This document shows positions 7,549 to 14,628 of a stretch of DNA of 16,989 bases, piece by piece (the stretch's first letter is position 1; each line of letters starts with the position of its first letter). The stretch spans positions 1-16,989 of the forward strand of contig JBOFWM010000115.1 of NCBI GenBank assembly GCA_051653625.1. The letters run 5' to 3'. Both the position numbers and the translations under genes were made by a program. The notes beneath the pieces are model-generated. The model was not told the DNA's origin. It saw nothing but the letters and a program-made list of their open reading frames with translations, and searched no databases. Source of the DNA: SFDP01 sp051653625. GTDB taxonomy: Bacteria; Bacillota; Clostridia; Lachnospirales; Lachnospiraceae.

Positions 7549-9227
7549 TTTTTCTTTTTAAGTTTATTTCTTTTTACTTCAAATGGTTCTTTTTCTAAAG
7601 ATTTTTTATTAATGACTCTTCTATCATCTCTATCATCTCTTTTTTTCTCTTCTTTTGGAAATCTTGATTTTTTATCATCTTTGAAAAAGGAACGATTTTT
7701 TCTTTCATCTTTTGCCCCATCACGATCCTTTGAAAATCCACGATCTTTTGAGAAGCCGCGATCTCTTGAACCATTACGATCTTTTGAGAACCCACGATCT
7801 TTTGAAAATCCACCTTCTCTTCTTCCACCATCTTTTGAACCGTTACGATTTCTTTTTCCGTTTCTATTACGGTCTTGTTTATATGGTGTAACAATGATTT
7901 CTTCTGGCTCTGCTCCCATTTCCAATTTTAAAAACGCTGCAGCTAATTCTAATACTGTAATATCTTCTTCATCTAATCTTCTCTCAATAATATGAATCAT
8001 TTTTTCCATTTCTTCATTACGAATAGTATCAAGCGCTTTTCCTAGTATTTTTTCTGCTTTTGCATCTGTAACATCTTTAACCGATGGTAAACTTCTCAAT
8101 TTCACTTTTGTTTTACAAATTTGTTCAATTTCTCGAATCTTGTAAATTTCTCGTCCAACTACATATGTGAATGAACGTCCCTTTCTTCCAGCACGACCAG
8201 TTCTACCAATTCGATGAACATAATATTCAATATCTTGAGGCACATCATAATTGAAAACTGCTTCTACATCATCTACATCAATTCCTCTTGCTGCTACATC
8301 TGTAGCAATCAAAATATCAAGTGTTCCTTTTCTAAATTGATTCATAACTTTGTCACGACCAGCTTGTGACATATCTCCATGTAATCCTTCTGCAAAATAT
8401 CCACGACCTTTAAGATTTTCTGTCAAATCATCTACCATTCTTTTTGTATTACAAAAAATCAAAGAACGTTTTGGTGTATAATAATCCATTAATCTACAAG
8501 TTGCTTCTAACTTATTAGCACCTTTAACTTCATAATAATATTGTTTTACAAGTGGAATTGTTAATTCTTTTGCCGCAACTTTTACAAGTACTGCATTTTT
8601 TTGATATTTTTTTGTGATTTCCATAATTGGTTTTGGCATTGTCGCTGAGAATAATGCTGTTTGATGTTCACTTGGAATATCAGCCAAAATTGTTTCAATA
8701 TCTTCTCGAAATCCCATATTTAACATTTCATCTGCTTCATCTAATACAATAATTTTTATATCATTTAATTTTAAAGTACGACGTCTCATATGATCCATTA
8801 CTCTACCTGGTGTTCCAACTACTACTTGAACATCACTTTTAAGAGAACGAATTTGCTTTGTAATATCTTGACCGCCATAAATTGGTAATACTTTAATCCC
8901 ATGCATATATTTTGAAAATTTACGAATTTCATCAGATGCTTGAATTGCTAATTCTCTCGTAGGACAAAGAACAATTGCTTGCACACTTTTATTTTCCGGG
9001 TCAATTTGTTGTAATAACGGAATACCAAATGCTGCTGTTTTTCCAGTTCCTGTTTGTGCTTGTCCAATAATATCTACTCCTGTCATTAAAACTGGAATAG
9101 CTTCTGCTTGGATTGGTGACATTTGTTCAAATCCTATTTCTTTTACTGCACGAAGTATCCTTTCGTCAATATTTGAATCCTCATAACGTAATTTTACTTC
9201 TTCTAAAATCTCTTCTTTGTTTTGCAT
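7539..9227 (-). CDS. DEAD-box ATP-dependent RNA helicase
   Basis: This cytoplasmic ATP-dependent RNA remodelling enzyme of the CshA/DeaD class (562 residues) has all core motifs. The Q motif includes F33 and Q40, Walker A is AQTGTGKT (57-64), PTREL is 89-93 and GTPGR 138-142. DEAD is at 163-166, SAT at 194-196, and HRIGRTGR (motif VI) at 338-345. After the two RecA domains comes a C-terminal region of about 110 residues that is basic and low complexity, containing six-residue units of GFSKDR type (473-507) and a Lys/Asp-rich tail. Such tails bind RNA in other DEAD-box proteins. ATG 9225-9227 directly follows the fructokinase TAA, with AGAAAGG as the Shine-Dalgarno inside the upstream gene, so it is co-transcribed and probably translationally coupled. 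I cannot tell csdA/deaD/cshA orthology apart here. Confidence 0.93.
   Translation of the reverse strand: MQNKEEILEEVKLRYEDSNIDERILRAVKEIGFEQMSPIQAEAIPVLMTGVDIIGQAQTGTGKTAAFGIPLLQQIDPENKSVQAIVLCPTRELAIQASDEIRKFSKYMHGIKVLPIYGGQDITKQIRSLKSDVQVVVGTPGRVMDHMRRRTLKLNDIKIIVLDEADEMLNMGFREDIETILADIPSEHQTALFSATMPKPIMEITKKYQKNAVLVKVAAKELTIPLVKQYYYEVKGANKLEATCRLMDYYTPKRSLIFCNTKRMVDDLTENLKGRGYFAEGLHGDMSQAGRDKVMNQFRKGTLDILIATDVAARGIDVDDVEAVFNYDVPQDIEYYVHRIGRTGRAGRKGRSFTYVVGREIYKIREIEQICKTKVKLRSLPSVKDVTDAKAEKILGKALDTIRNEEMEKMIHIIERRLDEEDITVLELAAAFLKLEMGAEPEEIIVTPYKQDRNRNGKRNRNGSKDGGRREGGFSKDRGFSKDRNGSRDRGFSKDRGFSKDRDGAKDERKNRSFFKDDKKSRFPKEEKKRDDRDDRRVINKKSLEKEPFEVKRNKLKKKKED
7707..7811 (-). repeat. Hexapeptide repeats in the helicase tail
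   Basis: This stretch encodes helicase residues 473-507, six degenerate units: GFSKDR, GFSKDR, NGSRDR, GFSKDR, GFSKDR, DGAKD. The DNA is correspondingly repetitive with an 18-bp period. Its job is probably to provide an RNA-binding, flexible basic tail. Unit number is likely to vary between strains by replication slippage. Confidence 0.8.
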
Positions 9228-10148
9228 TTATAAACCTTTCTTGTTTTCTAATGTTTTTAGTAGGTTATCTACTGTTTCTTTTGGTGCCAATTCTTGGGAA
9301 AAAGAACTTGCGCTACCAGCACATACACTTAATTTAAATGCATAATCCATATCCTTTTTCTCTAAATATCCACAAAGAAAACCTGCCACCATTGAATCTC
9401 CTGCACCAACTGTATGAACTACTTTTCCAGTTGGTGCATCAAGTATTGCTACTTCTTCTGATTCCTTTAACAAGATTGCACCATCTTCGCCTAATGAAAT
9501 TAGTACATTGCGTGCACCTGCTTCTCTTAATTTTTTTCCATAAAAAATACAGTCTTGTCTGTTTTTAATCGTAACACCAAATAAATCTCCTAACTCTTCT
9601 TTATTTGGTTTAATACAAAATGGCTTCATGGAAATTGCTTCCCACATTTCTTCTTTGATGGCGTCTAAAAATATAGTAATATTCTTAGACGCTAGCATCT
9701 TCATAATATCCCTATATATTGTATTAGGTACACCTGGTGGAATACTTCCAGATAACACCAAAACATCATTGTCTGTAAGCTTAGATAATTTTTCTAATAA
9801 TCTATCAATATAAGCTTGTTGAATAAATGGACCTTCTCCATTTATCTGAGTTTCCTTTTGAGATAAAATTTTAACATTTAATCGGCTGTTTCCCGAATCA
9901 ATCAAAATAAAATCATTCAAAATTTGGCGAGCATCTAATAGTCTTTTAATTTCCATTCCGGAAAACCCGGCTATGAATCCAAGAGCAATTGTTTCCACTC
10001 CTAAATTTTTGCAAACGCTAGACACATTTATCCCTTTACCACCTGGGATATAATATTCTGCTCCAATTTGATTAATAGTTCCTTCTTCATAATCCTTAAC
10101 CACTAATACGTGATCAAGAGAAGGATTTAATGTAACTGTATAAATCAT
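9228..10148 (-). CDS. fruK: 1-phosphofructokinase
   Basis: This pfkB-type carbohydrate kinase (306 residues) would phosphorylate fructose 1-phosphate to fructose 1,6-bisphosphate with ATP. N-terminal TLNPSLDHV and PGGKGINVS (GGKG 36-39) are typical of 1-phosphofructokinase and tagatose-6-phosphate kinase, and C-terminal TVGAGDSMVAGF contains the GAGD anion hole and catalytic base (248-251). The start ATG 10146-10148 has GAGAGG at 12-nt spacing, a little long. No fructose PTS gene or FruR regulator is visible nearby; the neighbours are MazG 48 nt upstream and the helicase immediately downstream. Tagatose-6-phosphate kinase remains possible from sequence alone. Confidence 0.85.
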   Translation of the reverse strand: MIYTVTLNPSLDHVLVVKDYEEGTINQIGAEYYIPGGKGINVSSVCKNLGVETIALGFIAGFSGMEIKRLLDARQILNDFILIDSGNSRLNVKILSQKETQINGEGPFIQQAYIDRLLEKLSKLTDNDVLVLSGSIPPGVPNTIYRDIMKMLASKNITIFLDAIKEEMWEAISMKPFCIKPNKEELGDLFGVTIKNRQDCIFYGKKLREAGARNVLISLGEDGAILLKESEEVAILDAPTGKVVHTVGAGDSMVAGFLCGYLEKKDMDYAFKLSVCAGSASSFSQELAPKETVDNLLKTLENKKGL

Positions 10149-10196
10149 ACAATAAATTTACCTCTCAAATTATTCTAATCGTATAAAACAGGTACG

Positions 10197-10883
10197 TTAC
10201 ATGTCTTCATACTTTATAATCAACTTTTTAATTTCATCTAACATCACTTGTTCTAGACTGATTTTATTTTGCCAAGCAATATTTGTTGTTTCCATTATGA
10301 TATTAGATAATCTTTTTTCTATCGTTTCTTTTGTAGAAGTTTCTTTTTTTAAGTTAGAAAGTTCTATTTCCATATTTTCAATGGATTGTTCCATAGAAGT
10401 TGTTTGATTATAATAAGATGCAATACATTTTTTTACTTTTGTTGCATAAAGAAGCGCTGGAAAATATTTTGGGATTTGATGCATTGGATTGTCTACATCT
10501 TTTTTTTCTTTCTTTTTTAATTGTTCCCAATTTTCCAAAACCTGTGTGGATGAATCAACAATAACTTCTCCAAATACGTGAGGATGTCTATAGATCATTT
10601 TATTTGTAATGTCATTCAGCACATCTTCTATTGTAAAAACTTCATCTTCTTTTGCGATTTGACAATGCATTACGATTTGTAATAATACATCCCCTAATTC
10701 TTCTTTAAAATTATGAATATCCCCTAATTCTTCATAATTAGAAATTGCTGTCATTAATTCATAGCATTCTTCTAATAGACAAGAACGTAAACTCACATTG
10801 GTTTGCTCACGATCCCAAGGACACCCCTTTTCTGAACGAAGAATCGTAACTACCTCACAAAAACGATCAAACTTTTCACTCAT
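10197..10883 (-). CDS. mazG: MazG-family nucleotide pyrophosphohydrolase
   Basis: This enzyme would hydrolyse nucleoside triphosphates to monophosphate plus pyrophosphate, a house-cleaning role. The N-terminal domain of the 228-residue protein is intact: GCPWDREQT (20-28), EECYE (38-42) and EELGD (61-65) form the EExxE and ExxD metal-binding pair, and RHPHVFG is at 99-105. A second domain is recognisable from IPKYFPALLYATKVKK onward. However, its EExxE equivalent reads IELSN and its ExxD equivalent reads RLSN, so its metal ligands are gone. The start ATG 10881-10883 has only a weak Shine-Dalgarno. Length is close to two-domain MazG proteins (about 260). It is the first gene of the mazG-fruK-helicase run. 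Confidence 0.88.
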   Translation of the reverse strand: MSEKFDRFCEVVTILRSEKGCPWDREQTNVSLRSCLLEECYELMTAISNYEELGDIHNFKEELGDVLLQIVMHCQIAKEDEVFTIEDVLNDITNKMIYRHPHVFGEVIVDSSTQVLENWEQLKKKEKKDVDNPMHQIPKYFPALLYATKVKKCIASYYNQTTSMEQSIENMEIELSNLKKETSTKETIEKRLSNIIMETTNIAWQNKISLEQVMLDEIKKLIIKYEDM

Positions 10884-10988
10884 ATTTTCACACTATTATC
10901 CATTCCTATTTTACTTTTAGAAATATGTTACCTATCATAACTTAACTCTTTTTCCTTAAAAAAGCAACTTAAATTTAAATATTTATCA

Positions 10989-11017
10989 TTGACTTTATCA
11001 CGTTGAAGTGGTAATAT
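10989..11017 (+). promoter_or_regulatory. Candidate distal promoter of the aro operon
   Basis: TTGACT (10989-10994) and TAATAT (11012-11017) lie 17 bp apart. Transcription would begin near 11024, leaving a leader of about 90 nt with no obvious riboswitch fold. Confidence 0.4.
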
Positions 11018-11063
11018 ACCCTTTGTATTACATAAATAGAGCATAATATATTGGAATAAAATA

Positions 11064-11072
11064 TGTTATACT
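11064..11072 (+). promoter_or_regulatory. Candidate proximal promoter of the aro operon
   Basis: An extended -10, TGTTATACT (hexamer 11067-11072), is the same nonamer as at the pdxK promoter. No strong -35 accompanies it. The first aro start codon lies 43 nt downstream of the hexamer. Confidence 0.4.
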
Positions 11073-11115
11073 AAAACAACAATTGTAATTTATATTAGAA
11101 AGGTATGGTCAAAAT

Positions 11116-12135
11116 ATGATTATCGTAATGAAACCAAATGCTGCAAAAGAAAGCATTCAAGCAATTACTTCCTATATTCAATCAAACGGTTTAGAAGTAC
11201 ATTTATCGCAAGGAAAAGAGGTAACTATTATTGGAGTGGTTGGAAATAAAGCGTTTCTTAACTCTGATAATTTAGCAAGTATGAAAGATGTAGACAAAAT
11301 AGTTCCTGTAACAGAAAGTTATAAATTGGCAAATAAAAAATTTCATGTAGATCCTAGTATCATCAAAGTAGGATCTACAGAAATCGGACCAAATAATATG
11401 ACAATTATTGCCGGTCCTTGTGCAGTAGAATCCGAAGAACAATTACTTACTATTGCACGTGCTGTAAAAGCATCTGGTGCAACCATGTTACGTGGTGGTG
11501 CATACAAACCTCGTACTTCTCCTTATGCATTTCAAGGACTAGAAGAAGACGGTCTAAAATATATGATGAATGCAAAAAAAGAAACTGGATTATCTACAAT
11601 CTGTGAAGTTGTAAGTCAAGAAGCTATTGATGCTGCTGTTAAATATGTTGACATGCTTCAAATTGGTGCAAGAAATATGCAAAACTTTATCTTATTAAAA
11701 GAAGCAGGACGCTCCGGCCTTCCTGTTTTACTTAAACGTGGACTCTGTGCAACAATTGATGAATGGTTAAACGCAGCAGAATATATTATTGCAGAGGGCA
11801 ATCCAAATGTTGTTTTATGTGAACGTGGAATTCGTACGTATGAAACAGCAACTAGAAATACTCTTGATTTAAGTGCAGTTCCTGTTCTAAAAGAAAAAAC
11901 ACATTTACCAATTATTGTAGATCCTTCACACTCAACAGGTTCTTATAAATATGTTCCATCTATGACAAAAGCTGCAATTGCCTCTGGTGCAGATGGTTTA
12001 ATGATTGAAGTACATGATAATCCTGCTTGTGCTCTTTCGGATGGTCCACAATCTCTTACTTTTAATAAATTTGATCGTCTAGCAAAAGAAATTGAACCAT
12101 TTTGTACTTTAATGAACCGTTCTTTTAAATGCTAA
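11116..12135 (+). CDS. aroF: DAHP synthase (3-deoxy-7-phosphoheptulonate synthase), type I-beta
   Basis: This enzyme condenses phosphoenolpyruvate and erythrose 4-phosphate, the first step of the shikimate pathway. The 339-residue protein has an N-terminal ACT-like regulatory domain of about 70 residues, as in the Thermotoga enzyme, and then the barrel. Metal ligands are C102 (AGPCAVES), H272 (DPSHSTG), E298 (MIEVH) and D309 (SDGPQS), equivalent to the metal-binding set of Thermotoga DAHP synthase. LRGGAYKPRTSPYAFQG (125-141), KRG (207-209) and ERGIRT (236-241) bind substrate. The ACT-like domain suggests allosteric feedback by tyrosine or phenylalanine. ATG 11116 has AGAAAGG at 12-nt spacing. 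It is first in the operon, followed by tyrA 26 nt after its stop. The symbol aroF is used in the type I-beta sense. Confidence 0.95.
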   Translation: MIIVMKPNAAKESIQAITSYIQSNGLEVHLSQGKEVTIIGVVGNKAFLNSDNLASMKDVDKIVPVTESYKLANKKFHVDPSIIKVGSTEIGPNNMTIIAGPCAVESEEQLLTIARAVKASGATMLRGGAYKPRTSPYAFQGLEEDGLKYMMNAKKETGLSTICEVVSQEAIDAAVKYVDMLQIGARNMQNFILLKEAGRSGLPVLLKRGLCATIDEWLNAAEYIIAEGNPNVVLCERGIRTYETATRNTLDLSAVPVLKEKTHLPIIVDPSHSTGSYKYVPSMTKAAIASGADGLMIEVHDNPACALSDGPQSLTFNKFDRLAKEIEPFCTLMNRSFKC

Positions 12136-12161
12136 CTCTTTAGTAGAAAGGATATATAATA

Positions 12162-13277
12162 ATGTCTTCAACTTTAACATGTAGTTTTATTGGATTAGGA
12201 CTTATTGGTGGTTCTCTTGCGAAAGCTTTAAAAGAAAAATGTAAAAATATAAAGATAAAAGCATATGATTTTAACAAAGATACTTTATTACTTGGAACAT
12301 CAGAAAAAATCATTGATGAATCTTATGATATATTATGTCCACAACTATGTGAATGTGATTATTTATTTCTCTGTGCTCCTGTTTCTAATAATATTGAAAA
12401 TTTAGATAAAATTTATACATTTATTCCTAAAAATTGTATTATTTCTGATGTTGGAAGTACGAAAGGAAGTATTCATAAAGCCATTATAAAATATCAATTG
12501 TCTAGTCAATTTATTGGAGCTCATCCAATGGCTGGTAGCGAACGTAGCGGATATCAAAATGCAAAAGCTTCTTTACTTGAAAATGCATTTTACATTCTTA
12601 CGCCAACAAAAGAGGTTCCAACTTCTTTTGTTGAGCAATACGTTTTACTTGTTTCCTCTATTGATGCAATTCCACTTCTGTTGACAGAAGATTCTCACGA
12701 TTATATTACTGGTGCCATTAGTCATTTACCTCATATTATTGCTGCATCTTTAGTTAATTTTATAAAAGATAATGACAATGAATTTGGTCATATGAAACAA
12801 ATTGCAGCTGGTGGATTTAAAGATATTACAAGAATTGCTTCTTCTAACGCAACTATGTGGCAACAAATTTGTTTATCGAACAAAACACATATAACATCAT
12901 TACTTACACGTTACATTGATTTATTAAAAAAAATGCTTGCAGAAGTTGATTCTTCAAATAGTGAATCTTTATTTGATTTTTTTGAATCAGCTCGAGTTTA
13001 TCGTAATTCTTTTGTAAATGCGAGTAGCGGGCCTATCAAAAAAGAATATGTTCTTACTATTGATATCCCAGATGAAACTGGTTCCATTGCTAAAATTGCA
13101 ACACTACTTGCTACTAATGGTATTAATATTAAAAATATTGGAATTACACATAACAGAGAATGTGCTGAAGGTGCATTGTATATGGAATTTTATGATGAAC
13201 TTTCTCGCGAATCTGCAAAGCAGCTATTAATTAATAAGGGAGAACAATTACATGACAAAACAATTTACAAAAGTTAA
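12162..13277 (+). CDS. tyrA: Prephenate dehydrogenase with ACT domain
   Basis: The enzyme oxidatively decarboxylates prephenate to 4-hydroxyphenylpyruvate using a pyridine nucleotide, leading to tyrosine. The 371-residue protein starts with a Rossmann fold, GLGLIGGS (11-18). It then shows DVGSTKGS (96-103), GAHPMAGSERSG (119-130), the catalytic-site SHLPH (187-191, H188 a likely catalytic residue), AAGGFKDITRIASSN (215-229), and a C-terminal ACT domain (about 297-366, DIPDETGSIAKIATLL). The ACT domain implies tyrosine feedback. The start ATG at 12162 is preceded by GAAAGG at 10-nt spacing. Its last 26 nt overlap the start of aroA. Confidence 0.95.
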   Translation: MSSTLTCSFIGLGLIGGSLAKALKEKCKNIKIKAYDFNKDTLLLGTSEKIIDESYDILCPQLCECDYLFLCAPVSNNIENLDKIYTFIPKNCIISDVGSTKGSIHKAIIKYQLSSQFIGAHPMAGSERSGYQNAKASLLENAFYILTPTKEVPTSFVEQYVLLVSSIDAIPLLLTEDSHDYITGAISHLPHIIAASLVNFIKDNDNEFGHMKQIAAGGFKDITRIASSNATMWQQICLSNKTHITSLLTRYIDLLKKMLAEVDSSNSESLFDFFESARVYRNSFVNASSGPIKKEYVLTIDIPDETGSIAKIATLLATNGINIKNIGITHNRECAEGALYMEFYDELSRESAKQLLINKGEQLHDKTIYKS

Positions 13278-14538
13278 ATCTTTATCTGGTGAATTAGAGA
13301 TACCAGGTGATAAATCCATATCACATCGTTCCATTATGTTTTCAGCACTTGCTAATGGAACTAGTGAAATTTCTCATTTTCTTAAGGGAGCAGATTGTTT
13401 ATCAACAATCTCTTGTTTTGAAAAATTAGGAATCAATATTGAACAACAAACCAATAAAATTTTAGTACACGGAAAAGGAATTCATGGACTTAATGCCCCA
13501 GATACTATTCTTGACTGTGGAAATAGCGGCACTACCATTCGTTTGATGTCTGGAATTTTATCTGCTCAATCTTTTTCTACTTCTTTAACGGGGGATTCCT
13601 CTATACAAAAAAGACCTATGAAGCGCATTATGGATCCACTTGCACAAATGGGTGCTATTATAAAAAGTGAAAAGGAAAATGGATGTGCTCCAATTCATAT
13701 TAAAGGAGCTCCTATAAAAAAAATCGACTACATTTCTCCAATTGCTTCCGCACAAGTGAAATCTGCTATTTTACTTGCTGGTCTTTACGGAGATGGTCCT
13801 ACTAGTGTGACAGAACCACATGTAAGTAGAAACCATACTGAAATTATGTTACATTTTTTTGGTGCAAATGTACAAACAAAAAATACAACTGCAACTATTT
13901 TACCTGAACCAACGTTAGAGGGGCGCAAAATTGTTGTTCCTGGTGATATTTCTTCTGCTGCATTTTTTATTGCCGCAGGATTACTTGTTCCAAATTCTTC
14001 TCTTCTTTTAAAGAATGTTGGAATCAATCCAACTAGAAATGGTATTTTAGAAGTTGCTAAAGCAATGGGTGGAAAAATAACATTACTAAATGAAAATAAC
14101 AATAACGGAGAACCAACAAGTGATATTCTTGTAGAATCTTCTACCTTAAATGGAACGATTATTGAAGGAGCTCTTATTCCAACATTAATTGACGAAATTC
14201 CAATTATTGCTATTATGGCAGCTTTTGCCAATGGAACTACAGTTATTAAAGATGCTGCTGAATTAAAAGTAAAAGAAAGCAATCGCCTTGATGTGATGGT
14301 AACTGCTCTTTCAAGCATGGGATGTGATATTATTGGAACGCAAGATGGTATGATTATTAAAGGTGGCAAGGAATTAGTTGGTGCAACAATTAATTCTCAT
14401 AAAGATCACAGAATTGCAATGAGCTTTGCGATTGCTTCTCTTCTCTCTTTAGGTACAACAATTATAGAAGATGCAGATTGTGTAGATATTAGTTATCCTA
14501 CTTTTTATGAAGATTTAGAACGAATCTCTATTAAATAA
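13252..14538 (+). CDS. aroA: EPSP synthase (3-phosphoshikimate 1-carboxyvinyltransferase)
   Basis: The enzyme transfers the enolpyruvyl group of PEP to shikimate 3-phosphate, the sixth shikimate step. The 428-residue sequence shows GDKSISHR (19-26), DCGNSGTTIRLMSG (88-101), LTGDSSIQKRPM (112-123), QVKSAILLAG, EPHVSRNHTE, LIDEIPI, KESNRLD and HKDHRIAM, the standard two-domain EPSPS motif series. The GNSGTTIRLM form resembles the Bacillus-type class and not the E. coli GNAGTAMRP form. GGGAG lies 9 nt before ATG 13252, inside tyrA, which indicates translational coupling. A strong terminator follows 26 nt after the stop. Confidence 0.96.
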   Translation: MTKQFTKVKSLSGELEIPGDKSISHRSIMFSALANGTSEISHFLKGADCLSTISCFEKLGINIEQQTNKILVHGKGIHGLNAPDTILDCGNSGTTIRLMSGILSAQSFSTSLTGDSSIQKRPMKRIMDPLAQMGAIIKSEKENGCAPIHIKGAPIKKIDYISPIASAQVKSAILLAGLYGDGPTSVTEPHVSRNHTEIMLHFFGANVQTKNTTATILPEPTLEGRKIVVPGDISSAAFFIAAGLLVPNSSLLLKNVGINPTRNGILEVAKAMGGKITLLNENNNNGEPTSDILVESSTLNGTIIEGALIPTLIDEIPIIAIMAAFANGTTVIKDAAELKVKESNRLDVMVTALSSMGCDIIGTQDGMIIKGGKELVGATINSHKDHRIAMSFAIASLLSLGTTIIEDADCVDISYPTFYEDLERISIK

Positions 14539-14564
14539 TCAACTATTATCAACAATTTGATACA

Positions 14565-14600
14565 AAAAGGGAACAGGCTTAACTACACCTGTTCCCTTTT
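14565..14600. terminator. Bidirectional intrinsic terminator between aroA and the PMI fusion gene
   Basis: A 13-bp perfect stem (14565-14577 with 14588-14600) of the form AAAAGGGAACAGG/CCTGTTCCCTTTT encloses a 10-nt loop; three further base pairs extend past a bulged A. The A run on one side and T run on the other let it serve both convergent transcripts. Confidence 0.9.
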
Positions 14601-14628
14601 GTACAACCTTCTATATACACACTGAAAA

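Larger units (their letters stand above)
10884..11115. other. Intergenic region between mazG and the aro operon
   Basis: This 232-bp stretch separates divergent genes. On the plus strand it holds two candidate promoters for the aro genes. On the minus strand I see no convincing -35/-10 pair for mazG. No T-box, attenuator hairpin or small gene is evident. Confidence 0.6.

Noticed and set aside
7707..7811. Regular 18-bp repeats resembling a short CRISPR-like array
   Set aside because: The period matches six codons, there are no unique spacers, and the helicase frame explains it fully.
7595..7894. Minus-strand open frame of 99 codons in another frame of the helicase tail
   Set aside because: Its repetitive Glu/Ile/Val/Lys composition comes from frame-shifted reading of the repeats.
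7612..7995. Plus-strand open frame of 127 codons
   Set aside because: It is antisense to the helicase tail; its Ser/Phe/Arg repeats are the complement of the GFSKDR repeats and it has no ribosome binding site.
11105..11119. Four-codon open frame before the DAHP synthase start (MVKI, overlapping the ATG)
   Set aside because: The Shine-Dalgarno ends only 1 nt before its ATG, and it lacks tyrosine, phenylalanine or tryptophan codons, so it does not look like an attenuation leader.
13785..14369. Antisense open frame of 194 codons within aroA
   Set aside because: The aroA protein is conserved along its whole length; the antisense frame has no recognisable motif or ribosome binding site.
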